Assembly: GCA_038329865.1 (NCBI GenBank) | Contig: JBBQNK010000017.1 | Location: forward strand, 1 to 64,000 | DNA length: 64,000 bases | Direction: 5' to 3' | DNA from: JANMES01 sp038329865 | GTDB taxonomy: Bacteria > Planctomycetota > Phycisphaerae > Tepidisphaerales > Tepidisphaeraceae | Part shown: piece after piece, positions 41,370 to 50,401 of the stretch | How the letters are laid out: each line of letters begins with the position of its first letter | Numbering within the stretch: the stretch's first letter is position 1 | The notes under the pieces: model-generated | Database searches by the model: none | Told to the model about the DNA's origin: nothing | Seen by the model: only the letters and a program-made list of their open reading frames with translations | Position numbers and translations under genes: made by a program

Positions 41370-41447
41370 AAATGCCGCGGTCACGCAAACAACCTTGGTT
41401 TTCGATAAAATTCGCCGATCTTCCTTGCAAAATCCGATAATCAAGCC

Positions 41448-41580
41448 AACAATGATGCAGCATTGTTCCGCCCCGGAAGGGTGGCGGATAGGCTATCGAT
41501 TGTCGGGAAGGCAAAGTCCGGCCCGCATCGGATGAGCAATCAGTGACGCAACAAACCTTTGCACCGGCGTGCGTCGGTGG
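41448..41580 (+). promoter_or_regulatory. Structured 5' leader of infC
   Basis: Stem-loops: AACAATG/CATTGTT (41448-41467), CCGCC/GGCGG (41468-41487) and CACCGGCG/CGTCGGTG (41562-41579, one wobble). Between them is a 60-base single-stranded-like part with AAAGTCCGG. It ends about 17 bases before the ribosome site. It could be a ribosomal-protein or IF3 autoregulatory leader; no known motif is recognised. Confidence 0.4.
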
Positions 41581-41596
41581 GGTTTAAGAGTATTTT

Positions 41597-41612
41597 AGGA
41601 GCCCACGCCATT
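41597..41612 (+). promoter_or_regulatory. AGGAG ribosome site and ATT start codon of infC
   Basis: AGGAG at 41597-41601, eight-base spacer, then ATT (41610-41612). No ATG, GTG or TTG lies at the expected position. infC in E. coli also uses AUU, through which IF3 represses its own translation. Confidence 0.85.
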
Positions 41613-42317
41613 TCTACGAATTTCCGCCACAACGAGCAGATCCGAATTTCTCCGATCCGCCTGGTCAACGATAAAGAAGAACAAGTCGGCATTACTTCGA
41701 CGGCTGAAGCCCTGCGCATGGCGCGTGAGGCCGGTCTCGATCTGGTGGAAGTCGCGCCCACCGCGCGCCCGCCGGTCTGCCGAATCATGGATTACGGCAA
41801 GTGGCGCTATCAGCAGCAGAAGAAGGAAGACAAGTCCCGCGCCAGCAGCAAGGCCGGTCAGCTCAAAGAGCTGAAGATGAAGACCGTGAAAATCGGCGAT
41901 CACGACTTGAAGATCAAGATCGACCACGCCCGCGAATTCCTCAAAGAGGGCAACAAGGTTCAGTTCACGCTGCAATTCCGCGGGCGAGAGATGGCGCATA
42001 TCGATCTCGGCCGCGATATTTTCACCAAGATCAAGAACGAACTGTGGATCGTGAGCAAGATCGAGCGCGACAACAAAATGGAAGGCCGGCGGATGACGCT
42101 GGTGCTCCAGCCCGATCACAAGCCGCCGGGTTCTGTGCAGCCGGTTGCAGGCGGTAAGGCTCCCGCTCAGGCGCCGAGGCCGATGCAGGTCGCTCCGCCG
42201 CTGCCGCCCCGAGGCGGGTTTTCCGCGGGGGCCGGGTTGAATCTGCCGAATCGTGGGAATGCAGCACAGGCCGCTCCCGCCGCTCAACAGAAGACTCCGG
42301 AGCCGGCATCGCGGTAG
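41610..42317 (+). CDS. infC: Translation initiation factor IF-3
   Basis: 235 residues from an ATT start. ISTNFRHNEQIRISPIRLVN begins the N-domain. The linker RYQQQKKEDKSRASSKAGQ connects to the C-domain (KEGNKVQFTLQFRGREMAH). IF3 binds the 30S subunit, checks the start codon and prevents early 50S joining. The rare start codon is the known basis of autoregulation in enterobacteria and is conserved here. A Pro/Ala/Gln-rich tail of about 60 residues extends beyond the usual end near residue 180. The next genes are rpmI and rplT, the standard order, but with a 256-bp spacer. Confidence 0.95.
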   Translation: MSTNFRHNEQIRISPIRLVNDKEEQVGITSTAEALRMAREAGLDLVEVAPTARPPVCRIMDYGKWRYQQQKKEDKSRASSKAGQLKELKMKTVKIGDHDLKIKIDHAREFLKEGNKVQFTLQFRGREMAHIDLGRDIFTKIKNELWIVSKIERDNKMEGRRMTLVLQPDHKPPGSVQPVAGGKAPAQAPRPMQVAPPLPPRGGFSAGAGLNLPNRGNAAQAAPAAQQKTPEPASR

Positions 42318-42340
42318 ACGACTTTGTTTTGCCGCATTGG

Positions 42341-42466
42341 GTAGGACAGACATTCCTGTCTGTCACGAAGCGGGGTACGCCTCGATTCGTACGCGGATGC
42401 AGATTTCAGCCAGAAGATGGGCGGATGATAAAATCCACCCACGACAGACAGGAATGTCTGTCCTAC
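42341..42466. repeat. REPIN-like element, family C (GTAG...CTAC)
   Basis: Arms of 24 bases are perfect inverted copies (42341-42364 and 42443-42466). Each begins or ends with GTAG/CTAC and contains the palindrome GACAGACATTCCTGTCTGTC. The loop is 78 bases. It lies between infC and rpmI. Confidence 0.95.
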
Positions 42467-42522
42467 TGAAATCAGGTCGGTTTCTCGTCTTTACAGTCCT
42501 CCCAATCCCCGTTATCATTCCC

Positions 42523-42555
42523 GACCCTCTCAAAAGAGAGGGTCTTTTGTTTTTG
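42523..42555 (+). terminator. Intrinsic terminator or attenuator before rpmI
   Basis: GACCCTCTC, loop AAAA, GAGAGGGTC, then TTTTGTTTTT. The nine-bp stem ends 29 bases before the rpmI ATG at 42574. A true terminator here would separate infC from rpmI-rplT, or act as a conditional attenuator. Confidence 0.75.
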
Positions 42556-42573
42556 CAGAAATTGAAGGAAGCC

Positions 42574-42846
42574 ATGGCCTACAAGTTCAAGCCCAGCAAG
42601 TCGGTCGCCAAGCGGTTCAAGGTCACCAAGACCGGGAAACTCAAGCACCGTCACGAAAAGACCAGCCACCTGCGTTCCGGCCGCGACAGCGCCCTGAAGC
42701 GTCGCCTCGGCCGCGCCGGCGTGCTCTCGGAAAGCCACGCGAAGAACATGCGTCGCTTTATGGGCCTGGCGAAACTCAAGCCCGCCAAGACCGCTCACGA
42801 GCGCGCCTTGAAAGCAAAAGAAACTGCAACGACCGAAAGCAAGTAA
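42574..42846 (+). CDS. rpmI: Ribosomal protein bL35
   Basis: 90 residues, against 65 in most bacteria. YKFKPSKSVAKRFKVTKTGK and KTSHLRSGRDSALKRRL are typical L35. The last 25 residues, AKLKPAKTAHERALKAKETA, form a basic extension. It belongs to the large ribosomal subunit. GAAGGAA lies 3-9 bases before the ATG. The gene sits after a terminator-like hairpin and before rplT. Confidence 0.95.
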   Translation: MAYKFKPSKSVAKRFKVTKTGKLKHRHEKTSHLRSGRDSALKRRLGRAGVLSESHAKNMRRFMGLAKLKPAKTAHERALKAKETATTESK

Positions 42847-43014
42847 CAGAAAGTCATTCCGGCGTGTGGGCTTTGGCCCGCATGGCTTTAAACCGGAACC
42901 GCAGATCGCATAACGCGACTGCATAACCAAGTGTCCGCGTGTCGCGGTCACAGCTAAGCCTCCGCTGATTCCGGGTTGTGCCTCTGGCTCACACTATTTC
43001 GAAAGGATCACCCC

Positions 43015-43398
43015 ATGCCCCGAGTATCAGGCGGCCCGACTCACGCCCGCAAACGTAAACGTATTCTCAAGCGAGCCAGCGGCTTCGTCGCATCTCCCGG
43101 CGTACAGTACCGGTCAGCGCTCGAATTCACCCGCCGCGCCGACGCCTACGCCACCAAGCACCGCAAGCAGAAAAAGCGCCACTTCCGCACCCTGTGGATC
43201 TCGCGACTCAGCGCCGCCTGCAAGCTGCGCGGCGTCAACTACAGCCGCTTCATCCCGGCCCTCATCGCGGCAAGCATTGAACTCAACCGCAAGAGCCTGA
43301 GCGAACTGGCCATCGCCGACCCGGCCGCGTTCGACGCGATCGTGGAACTGGCGAGGCCGCACCTGGTCGTCCTGAAGAAGAAGGCCGTCGCGGCGTAA
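43015..43398 (+). CDS. rplT: Ribosomal protein bL20
   Basis: 127 residues. MPRVSGGPTHARKRKRILKR, then a long basic helix and NYSRFIPALIAASIELNRK with LSELAIADPAAFDAIVE are standard L20. The protein binds 23S rRNA early in 50S assembly and represses its own operon in E. coli and Bacillus. It is the last gene of the infC-rpmI-rplT group; an intrinsic terminator lies 28 bases after its stop. Confidence 0.97.
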   Translation: MPRVSGGPTHARKRKRILKRASGFVASPGVQYRSALEFTRRADAYATKHRKQKKRHFRTLWISRLSAACKLRGVNYSRFIPALIAASIELNRKSLSELAIADPAAFDAIVELARPHLVVLKKKAVAA

Positions 43399-43426
43399 GC
43401 CACGAACTGCTTGAGCAAGAAACAAG

Positions 43427-43457
43427 AAACCCCGCGAGCATTGCTCGCGGGGTTTTT
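43427..43457. terminator. Strong intrinsic terminator after rplT
   Basis: AAACCCCGCGAGC, loop ATT, GCTCGCGGGGTTT followed by TT. A 13-bp GC-rich stem with a run of T after it. Its complement can also serve the minus-strand gene that ends at 43559. Confidence 0.93.
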
Positions 43458-43465
43458 GCATGGAT

Positions 43466-43521
43466 GTAGGGTTCGCCTTGGCGAACCATTTCAATAACCG
43501 GTCCGCCAAGGCGGCCCCTAC
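43466..43521. repeat. REPIN-like element, family F (GTAG...CTAC)
   Basis: GTAG at 43466, palindrome GGTTCGCCTTGGCGAACC, 12-base loop, then the inverted GGTCCGCCAAGGCGGCCC and CTAC at 43518. One of the two differences between halves is compensated in the partner strand of its own hairpin, one is not. Confidence 0.9.
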
Positions 43522-43558
43522 AAGACTTTCTCGATCAAGTGAAGCTGGAGTTCGCCGG

Positions 43559-44200
43559 TTAGCACTCGATGCCGATACCGTACCTTACGAAAAGGTAGAG
43601 CGGCGTGACAGCAATGTCCCCAGCTAACGTGAAAGGCATTACCAGGATAAAGCCGGCGATACCGGCGATTCGATGTTCTATTGGTCGTGGGAGTTCGATG
43701 GGCACGATTGCAAATTGAATTTGATCATCTCGCTTATCATCTAGATCTCGAACTGGCCCAGGTGGCGGAATGGAAAGGACAAGAATGTTTTCACCTATCC
43801 CGCTTTGACTCGTGTAAGGATAACCCTGATCGTACTTCCCCTCCGAGCGTCGCAGCTTTGCTGAAGCAATTACCGCGGCTTCCCGCTTCGCAATCAGGTC
43901 GGCCATGTGCGGCTGGATTTCGATAGGACCACGAATGACGAAAGGCGAGGCGGCAGATGCTGCATCGTCGAGTGGGATTGTCAGCTGATAGTTGGGACTT
44001 TCATAAGAGTAGGTGGGCCGGTATCGGACAACTAATTTGCGCCCGCCATTCTCGGTGACCACGTCCGCACTGGCGTAAGTTACCTTGGCATACGTCATTT
44101 CCTGGGCTATTACAGCGGTAAGACATCCGCCGCTTCCCGCCGCACAAAGCAAGCAGGCCGTTACGAAAAGTGCGGTTCGAATGACGCGGATAAAACTCAA
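43559..44200 (-). CDS. Hypothetical lipoprotein, co-transcribed with mmsA
   Basis: 213 residues from a TTG at 44200, one base after the mmsA stop. AGGGGTGG lies in the end of mmsA. The signal IRTALFVTACLLCAAGSGGC ends with a lipobox (Cys26). The body has beta-rich segments (VVRYRPTYSYESPNYQLTI) and ends with a hydrophobic part (about 180-210). No family recognised. It may be a lipoprotein of the catabolic island only by position. Confidence 0.55.
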   Translation of the reverse strand: MSFIRVIRTALFVTACLLCAAGSGGCLTAVIAQEMTYAKVTYASADVVTENGGRKLVVRYRPTYSYESPNYQLTIPLDDAASAASPFVIRGPIEIQPHMADLIAKREAAVIASAKLRRSEGKYDQGYPYTSQSGIGENILVLSIPPPGPVRDLDDKRDDQIQFAIVPIELPRPIEHRIAGIAGFILVMPFTLAGDIAVTPLYLFVRYGIGIEC

Positions 44201-44201
44201 C

Positions 44202-45695
<1,494 letters not shown>

Positions 45696-45750
45696 GGTGG
45701 GCCCTTTCGAAAATTGGATGACGGCGTGCGGCGCGTGTGACTCACTCTAA

Positions 45751-45787
45751 ATTATACCTATCCTCTTCACAGCAAGGGATTTCCCTT
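45751..45787 (-). promoter_or_regulatory. Candidate mmsA promoter overlapping a palindrome
   Basis: On the minus strand TATAAT (45751-45756) is separated by 17 bases from a hexamer at 45774-45779 that reads TCCCTT. That hexamer is one arm of the palindrome AAGGGATTTCCCTT (45774-45787). A regulator bound there would cover the -35 region. Confidence 0.4.
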
Positions 45788-45798
45788 AAATAAATGTT

Positions 45799-45827
45799 TT
45801 GGACGGCAATGAGCAACTTAGTATATT
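45799..45827 (+). promoter_or_regulatory. Candidate sigma-70 promoter of the catabolic operon
   Basis: TTGGAC, 17-base spacer, TATATT. Spacing is ideal. The start of transcription would be near 45834, giving a leader of about 115 bases that contains a perfect palindrome. Confidence 0.5.
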
Positions 45828-45909
45828 AACGCGGTTGGCTACGCGCTGAAAGTAAATTGCCAGGGCGAATCTCGATCGTCCTGCATGTGCGAAATGTCTG
45901 ATCAATCAC

Positions 45910-45927
45910 GAAGCGATGGATCGCTTC
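45910..45927 (+). promoter_or_regulatory. Perfect palindrome upstream of the aminotransferase
   Basis: GAAGCGATGGATCGCTTC, arms of 8 bases with GG between, 22 bases before the ATG at 45950. It may be an operator or an RNA hairpin near the ribosome site. Confidence 0.45.
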
Positions 45928-45949
45928 ACATCTTTTGCTGATCGGGGCC

Positions 45950-47305
45950 ATGATGTCTAACGTCATTGTCGGTTCAACGCCTTCCACCGTCACTCCTACC
46001 GCAGGGAATTACATGCCATCCGAAGCCGTTCGCAAGCACAAAGAGTATTTATGGCCGTCGGTTGCGCTCAGCTACGATCAGCCGATCGAGCTGGTGAAAG
46101 GTGAAGGCAATTACGTTTGGGACGACACCGGCAAGAAGTACCTCGACGCCTTCGGCGGTGTGCTGACGGTTTCGGTCGGCCATGCCAACCCGAAAGTGGT
46201 GGCGGCCGTCGTCGATCAAGTCAAAAAGATGAGCCATTGCAGCACGCTCTACGCGCACAAGCAGCAGAGCGACTTGGCGGAAAAACTTGCGAGCTTCGCC
46301 CCGGGCAAATTGAAGAAAACTTTCTTCCTTAACAGCGGCACAGAAGCGAACGAGACGGCCATGAACGCCGCCCGCGTGGCGACGGGTCGGACGGAGATCA
46401 TCACCCTCCGCCACAGCTACAGTGGGCGAAGCCTGCAGACGCTCGCCGGCTGCGGCCAATCCGGCTGGAAGAAAATCCCGCTGCCGGTCTCCGGCATCAA
46501 GCACGCGCACGCGCCGTACTGTTACCGTTGCCCGTTCGGCGCGAAGGATGACAGCCAGTGCAGCATGGAATGCGCCAACGACATCGAAGAACTCATCCTC
46601 ACCGAAACCGGCGGCGAGATCGCGGCGTTCATGGCTGAGACGATCATCGGCTCCGGCGGGTTCATCGTGCCGCCGTTGAATTACTTCAAACGCGCGACCG
46701 AAATCGCGAAAAAATACGGCGGGCTTTTCATCTGCGACGAAGTGCAGGCCGCGTGGGGCCGCACCGGCGGGAAGTGGTGGGGCATCGAACACTACGGCGT
46801 CGCGCCCGACATCATGTGCTCGGCCAAGGGCATGGGCAACGGCGCTCCGGTCGCGATGTGCATCGCGACTCCGGAAGTTGCGGACAAATTCCCCGGCGTC
46901 ACCTTCGCCACCTTCGGCGGCAACCCGATCAGCATGGCCAGCACGGCCGCGACGATCCAAGTGATCGAAGACAACAACCTGCTCGAAAATTGCAAAGTCG
47001 TCGGCGCGTATCTCGGCGAGAAGTTCAAAGAGCTGATGGCCAAGCACCCGCTCATCGGCGACGCCCGCGGCATGGGCATGATGCAGGCGATCGAACTCGT
47101 GAAAGACCGCAAAACCAAAGAACCCGCCGCCGCCGCGGTGAACAAGGTCTTCAACGTCGCCAAGGAACGCGGCGTTCTCCTCGGCAAAGGCGGCGTGTAC
47201 GGCAACGTGATCCGCACCGGCTTGATGCTGAACGCAGGTAAGCCGCAGGTGGATGAAATGGTCGCCGCGATGGACGCGGGTCTGACCGAGGCGGCAAGAA
47301 TATGA
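45950..47305 (+). CDS. Class III aminotransferase (AGXT2/beta-alanine type)
   Basis: 451 residues. The PLP lysine is in SAKGMGNGAPVAM (about residue 290). LNSGTEANETAMNAARVATG and ICDEVQAAWGRTGGKWWG are standard for class III. A Cys-rich insert, YCYRCPFGAKDDSQCSMEC, marks the AGXT2-like group. It probably moves the amino group of beta-alanine to pyruvate or 2-oxoglutarate to make malonate semialdehyde, the substrate of the divergent mmsA. Other omega-amino acids cannot be excluded. Two in-frame ATGs (45950, 45953) are possible starts. Confidence 0.85.
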   Translation: MMSNVIVGSTPSTVTPTAGNYMPSEAVRKHKEYLWPSVALSYDQPIELVKGEGNYVWDDTGKKYLDAFGGVLTVSVGHANPKVVAAVVDQVKKMSHCSTLYAHKQQSDLAEKLASFAPGKLKKTFFLNSGTEANETAMNAARVATGRTEIITLRHSYSGRSLQTLAGCGQSGWKKIPLPVSGIKHAHAPYCYRCPFGAKDDSQCSMECANDIEELILTETGGEIAAFMAETIIGSGGFIVPPLNYFKRATEIAKKYGGLFICDEVQAAWGRTGGKWWGIEHYGVAPDIMCSAKGMGNGAPVAMCIATPEVADKFPGVTFATFGGNPISMASTAATIQVIEDNNLLENCKVVGAYLGEKFKELMAKHPLIGDARGMGMMQAIELVKDRKTKEPAAAAVNKVFNVAKERGVLLGKGGVYGNVIRTGLMLNAGKPQVDEMVAAMDAGLTEAARI

Positions 47306-47318
47306 CGGGTTCGCATCT

Positions 47319-47381
47319 GTGTAGCCGGAGAGCTTGCTCGCCGTTCGAGACGAAAACGCCGAGCAAGCTCGCCGGCTACAC
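47319..47381. repeat. REPIN-like element, family E (GTAG...CTAC)
   Basis: GTAG at 47321 and CTAC ending at 47379. The inner palindromes GAGCTTGCTCGCC and GGCGAGC-like GCCGAGCAAGCTCGCC are inverted copies with two differences. It lies between the aminotransferase and the sialidase-fold gene. Confidence 0.85.
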
Positions 47382-47429
47382 CGCAGAGAATATTAGAAAA
47401 TAACGCTTTTAAGTTCCGGGGAGTTTCGC

Positions 47430-48950
47430 ATGAGCATTAAGGGGTTGAGGCTTTACCTGGTGATCATGGCCATCACGTGCGGACTGATCGGCTGCGGCAA
47501 AAGCGATTCCGGCTCACCGTCGGCCGATTCGTCGACACCGGGGACATCGCCTCCTGCGGCGGCAGCGGCGGATGCGACGGCCGGCACGATGAATAAGCTT
47601 TCGCAGTACGGCGCGTCTGAATACTGCTCGCTCGCCGCGACGTCCGACGGCACGTTGCACGCGATTTACACAGATCAACCCGATCCTTACAAAGGACGCT
47701 ACCTCTACTACCGCAGCAGCAAGGACGGCGGGGCGACGTGGTCTGACCCCAAAAACCTCAGCGACGACGAGACCGCCACGCCAGCCGCCTACTGCCCCGT
47801 GCTGGTCGCCGGCGACGGCAAGGTATACGCGATCTGGAAGTACCTCGAGTGCAATAATCTCGATGCAGCGGGCGGCGGCGGTAGTGGTGAACTGGTCTAC
47901 CGCGTGCTCGACGGCGGCGCCTGGTCGAGCATCGTGCGCCTGTGCGACAAGCACCATGGCGTCGTCAGCTATTTCGCGGCCGTGGCGCCGGACGGCAAGG
48001 TGAACCTGGTGTACAGCCAAGGCAATCTCGACGTGGATTGGCTGCCGATGGGAGCAGTGGGCCAGCAGTGCGCCAACCTGATTCGGCAGGCAGTGTTGAA
48101 TGGCCCGACGCCCCAAATCCGCGACCTGATCACGCCCAAGCCGATCCCCACGCGCGCGCAGGTCGATGCCGCCCACGCCGCCGGTCATGACATTCCGTTC
48201 GAAGACCAGTACGCCAAGGCCGACGGCCTGTGGGACCTGCGCGGTTACATCGACTCCGCCGGCGTCGCCCACTTCATCGCCGATCACCAGGAGCCGTACC
48301 CGAACCCGGACAGCATCGGCGCGTGGATCACGTACTACGACGGCAAGCAGCTTCACAAGCTTCACGAGTACGCCAAGGGCGATCACGAAACGAACTACTC
48401 CACGCCGTGGACGTTGCTGCTCGATAGCCACGGAAAAGAGCACGTCATCCGCATCCCGTTCAAAGCGGAAAAGCAGGTCGTGCGCGACTACCCGGTCGTC
48501 AACGGCACGCTCGGCGATCCAGTTGATATCGTCGGCCCGGACAAGCCGAGCGGCTCGATCAGCACGTGGCAAGCGTGCGCGCTGCCGAACGGCGGAATGT
48601 CCGTGGCCGCTTCAGTGAGCCAGAAAGGCGGCTGGGCGCCGGATGATCTGGAGCTGCTCATCAGCACCAGCAACGGCGACGGTAAGTGGTCGAAGCCCGT
48701 CAGCGTAACCCACAACTCCAACGCCGGCACGGGCATGAGCAAGGGCGCGATCACGACATCGACGACCTACTATCCCAAGTTCGCCGAGGTCACGGGCGTC
48801 CGCGGCGGGGTTAGTTTGATCATGGTCAACACGGCGCACGGCGTGGTCGGAGTTAATAACTCGGCCGTGACCGGCAGCGGGCAAGTTGTCACCGGAATGA
48901 GTTCGTACTCGTCCGATTCGCCGTGGGTTTTTTATACGAAGGTCCAATGA
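47430..48950 (+). CDS. Lipoprotein with sialidase-fold (BNR/Asp-box) repeats
   Basis: 506 residues. Lipobox GLIGC (Cys22) follows a short hydrophobic signal. A Ser/Pro linker ends near 55. The remaining part is a beta-propeller: SSKDGGATWSDP is a full Asp box (S-x-D-x-G-x-T-W), and ISTSNGDGKWSKPV is a weaker one. The family ranges from sialidases to binding proteins; catalytic Arg and Tyr residues cannot be confirmed. The stop overlaps the hydA start by four bases, so it is made together with a cytosolic enzyme, which is odd. Confidence 0.7.
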   Translation: MSIKGLRLYLVIMAITCGLIGCGKSDSGSPSADSSTPGTSPPAAAAADATAGTMNKLSQYGASEYCSLAATSDGTLHAIYTDQPDPYKGRYLYYRSSKDGGATWSDPKNLSDDETATPAAYCPVLVAGDGKVYAIWKYLECNNLDAAGGGGSGELVYRVLDGGAWSSIVRLCDKHHGVVSYFAAVAPDGKVNLVYSQGNLDVDWLPMGAVGQQCANLIRQAVLNGPTPQIRDLITPKPIPTRAQVDAAHAAGHDIPFEDQYAKADGLWDLRGYIDSAGVAHFIADHQEPYPNPDSIGAWITYYDGKQLHKLHEYAKGDHETNYSTPWTLLLDSHGKEHVIRIPFKAEKQVVRDYPVVNGTLGDPVDIVGPDKPSGSISTWQACALPNGGMSVAASVSQKGGWAPDDLELLISTSNGDGKWSKPVSVTHNSNAGTGMSKGAITTSTTYYPKFAEVTGVRGGVSLIMVNTAHGVVGVNNSAVTGSGQVVTGMSSYSSDSPWVFYTKVQ

Positions 48951-50329
48951 CGACGCTCATCAAGAACGGCCGAATCATCACTGCGACAGACGATTACGTC
49001 GCCGACATTTTCATCGACGGCGAGACCGTCAAAACCATCGGCAAGCATCTCTCCGCGCCGGCCGACAAAGTCATCGATGCCGCCGGCAAGTACGTCATCC
49101 CCGGGGCGATCGATCCGCACGTGCACATGGAACTGCCGTTCGGCGGTACAGTGTCATCTGATGATTTTCGCTCCGGCACGCTCGGGGCCGCGTGGGGCGG
49201 GACGACGACGATCATTGATTTCGCCATCCAATACCACGGCAAGACCTTCACGCAGACGATCGACGACTGGGACGCCAAGGCCGAGGGGAAATGTGCGATC
49301 GACTACAGCTATCACCTCGCGGTGACGGAGTACGAGGCCAAGCACAAGAAGGAGTTCGCGAAGATCGTCGACCGCGGCATTCCCACGTTCAAAATCTTTC
49401 TCGCCTACCCCGGCGTGTTCATGATCGACGACCAGACGATGTTCCGTGTCATGCAGTCGGCCGGCGAGGCGGGCGGGATGACCCTCGTGCACGCCGAGAA
49501 CGGCGTGGCGATCACGGAGATGATCAATGAGCTCGTGGCGGCGGGAAAAACAGCGGTGAAGTATCACGGTATCTCGCGCCCGCCGGTGATGCAGGCGGAC
49601 GGCGTGGCCCGCGCGTGCAAAGTCGCAGCCTTCGCAAAGTCGCCGGTGTTCATCGTCCACGTAAGCTGCGAGAGCGCGATGATGGAACTCGTCCGCAGCC
49701 GCGATGAGGGCAACGCAGCGTACGGCGAAACGTGTACGCAGTACCTCTACTTCGATGAGACCGAATACGACAAGCCGAATTTCGAAGGCGCCAAGTATGT
49801 TTTCACGCCGCCGCTGGTGGGGAAAGAGAACATCGAGCCGCTGTGGAAGGGATTGAAGCTCGGCTACCTGCAGGAAGTCAGCACAGATCACTGCCCGTTT
49901 TACTTCAAGGGCCAAAAAGAGCTCGGCCGAGAGAGCTTCACGAAAATCCCCAACGGCGGCCCGGGCGTGGAGGATCGGCTGGTCATGGTCTATCACGGCG
50001 CGATGAAGCGCGGCTTCAGCCTGAACAAGTGGGTCGACATTACCAGCACCGCCAGCGCGAAAATGTTCGGCATGTTCCCGAAGAAAGGCACGATCGCCGT
50101 CGGCAGCGATGCCGACATCGTCGTCTTCAATCCCAACAAGGAACAGACGCGATCGGCCAAAACCCAGCACCAGAACTGCGACTACAACATGTTCGAAGGC
50201 ATGAAAGTGAAGGGCGTTGTCGAAACGGTACTCAGCCGCGGCAAGACGATCATCGAAGACAACCAATACCTCGGCAAACCGGGCGACGGAAAGTTTATGA
50301 AACGCGGCGAGTGCGCCAAGGGAATCTAA
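48947..50329 (+). CDS. hydA: Dihydropyrimidinase
   Basis: 460 residues. Metal ligands are His58 and His60 in DPHVHME, carbamylated Lys149 in FKIFLAYPG, His182 in VHAEN, a further His in IVHVSCESA, and Asp in STDHCPF. It opens dihydrouracil or dihydrothymine to the N-carbamoyl-beta-amino acid, and can also cut hydantoins. It overlaps the sialidase-fold gene by ATGA. The downstream permease and PreA genes strengthen the pyrimidine assignment over a hydantoinase. Confidence 0.93.
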   Translation: MTTLIKNGRIITATDDYVADIFIDGETVKTIGKHLSAPADKVIDAAGKYVIPGAIDPHVHMELPFGGTVSSDDFRSGTLGAAWGGTTTIIDFAIQYHGKTFTQTIDDWDAKAEGKCAIDYSYHLAVTEYEAKHKKEFAKIVDRGIPTFKIFLAYPGVFMIDDQTMFRVMQSAGEAGGMTLVHAENGVAITEMINELVAAGKTAVKYHGISRPPVMQADGVARACKVAAFAKSPVFIVHVSCESAMMELVRSRDEGNAAYGETCTQYLYFDETEYDKPNFEGAKYVFTPPLVGKENIEPLWKGLKLGYLQEVSTDHCPFYFKGQKELGRESFTKIPNGGPGVEDRLVMVYHGAMKRGFSLNKWVDITSTASAKMFGMFPKKGTIAVGSDADIVVFNPNKEQTRSAKTQHQNCDYNMFEGMKVKGVVETVLSRGKTIIEDNQYLGKPGDGKFMKRGECAKGI

Positions 50330-50387
50330 TGTAGGGTGTGCTTTAGCACACCAGTCGCAATGCGGTGTGCTGAAGCACACCCTACAT
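50329..50387. repeat. REPIN-like element, family D (GTAG...CTAC)
   Basis: GTAG at 50331, palindrome GGTGTGCTTTAGCACACC, 11-base loop, palindrome GGTGTGCTGAAGCACACC, CTAC ending at 50385. One mismatch between the halves. It lies between hydA and the permease gene. Confidence 0.93.
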
Positions 50388-50401
50388 GATGTAATGAATC
50401 T

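Larger units (their letters stand above)
41247..41609. other. 363-bp gene-free region upstream of infC
   Basis: Contains two consecutive nested hairpins (41271-41369), an AT-rich 70-base part, and a series of stem-loops that form the infC leader (41448-41580). No convincing coding frame other than infC's own upstream extension is present. Confidence 0.65.

Noticed and set aside
41490..41530. RNase P-like string (AAAGTCCGG)
   Set aside because: The core of RNase P RNA needs several hundred bases, but infC begins about 100 bases downstream. No other conserved region fits.
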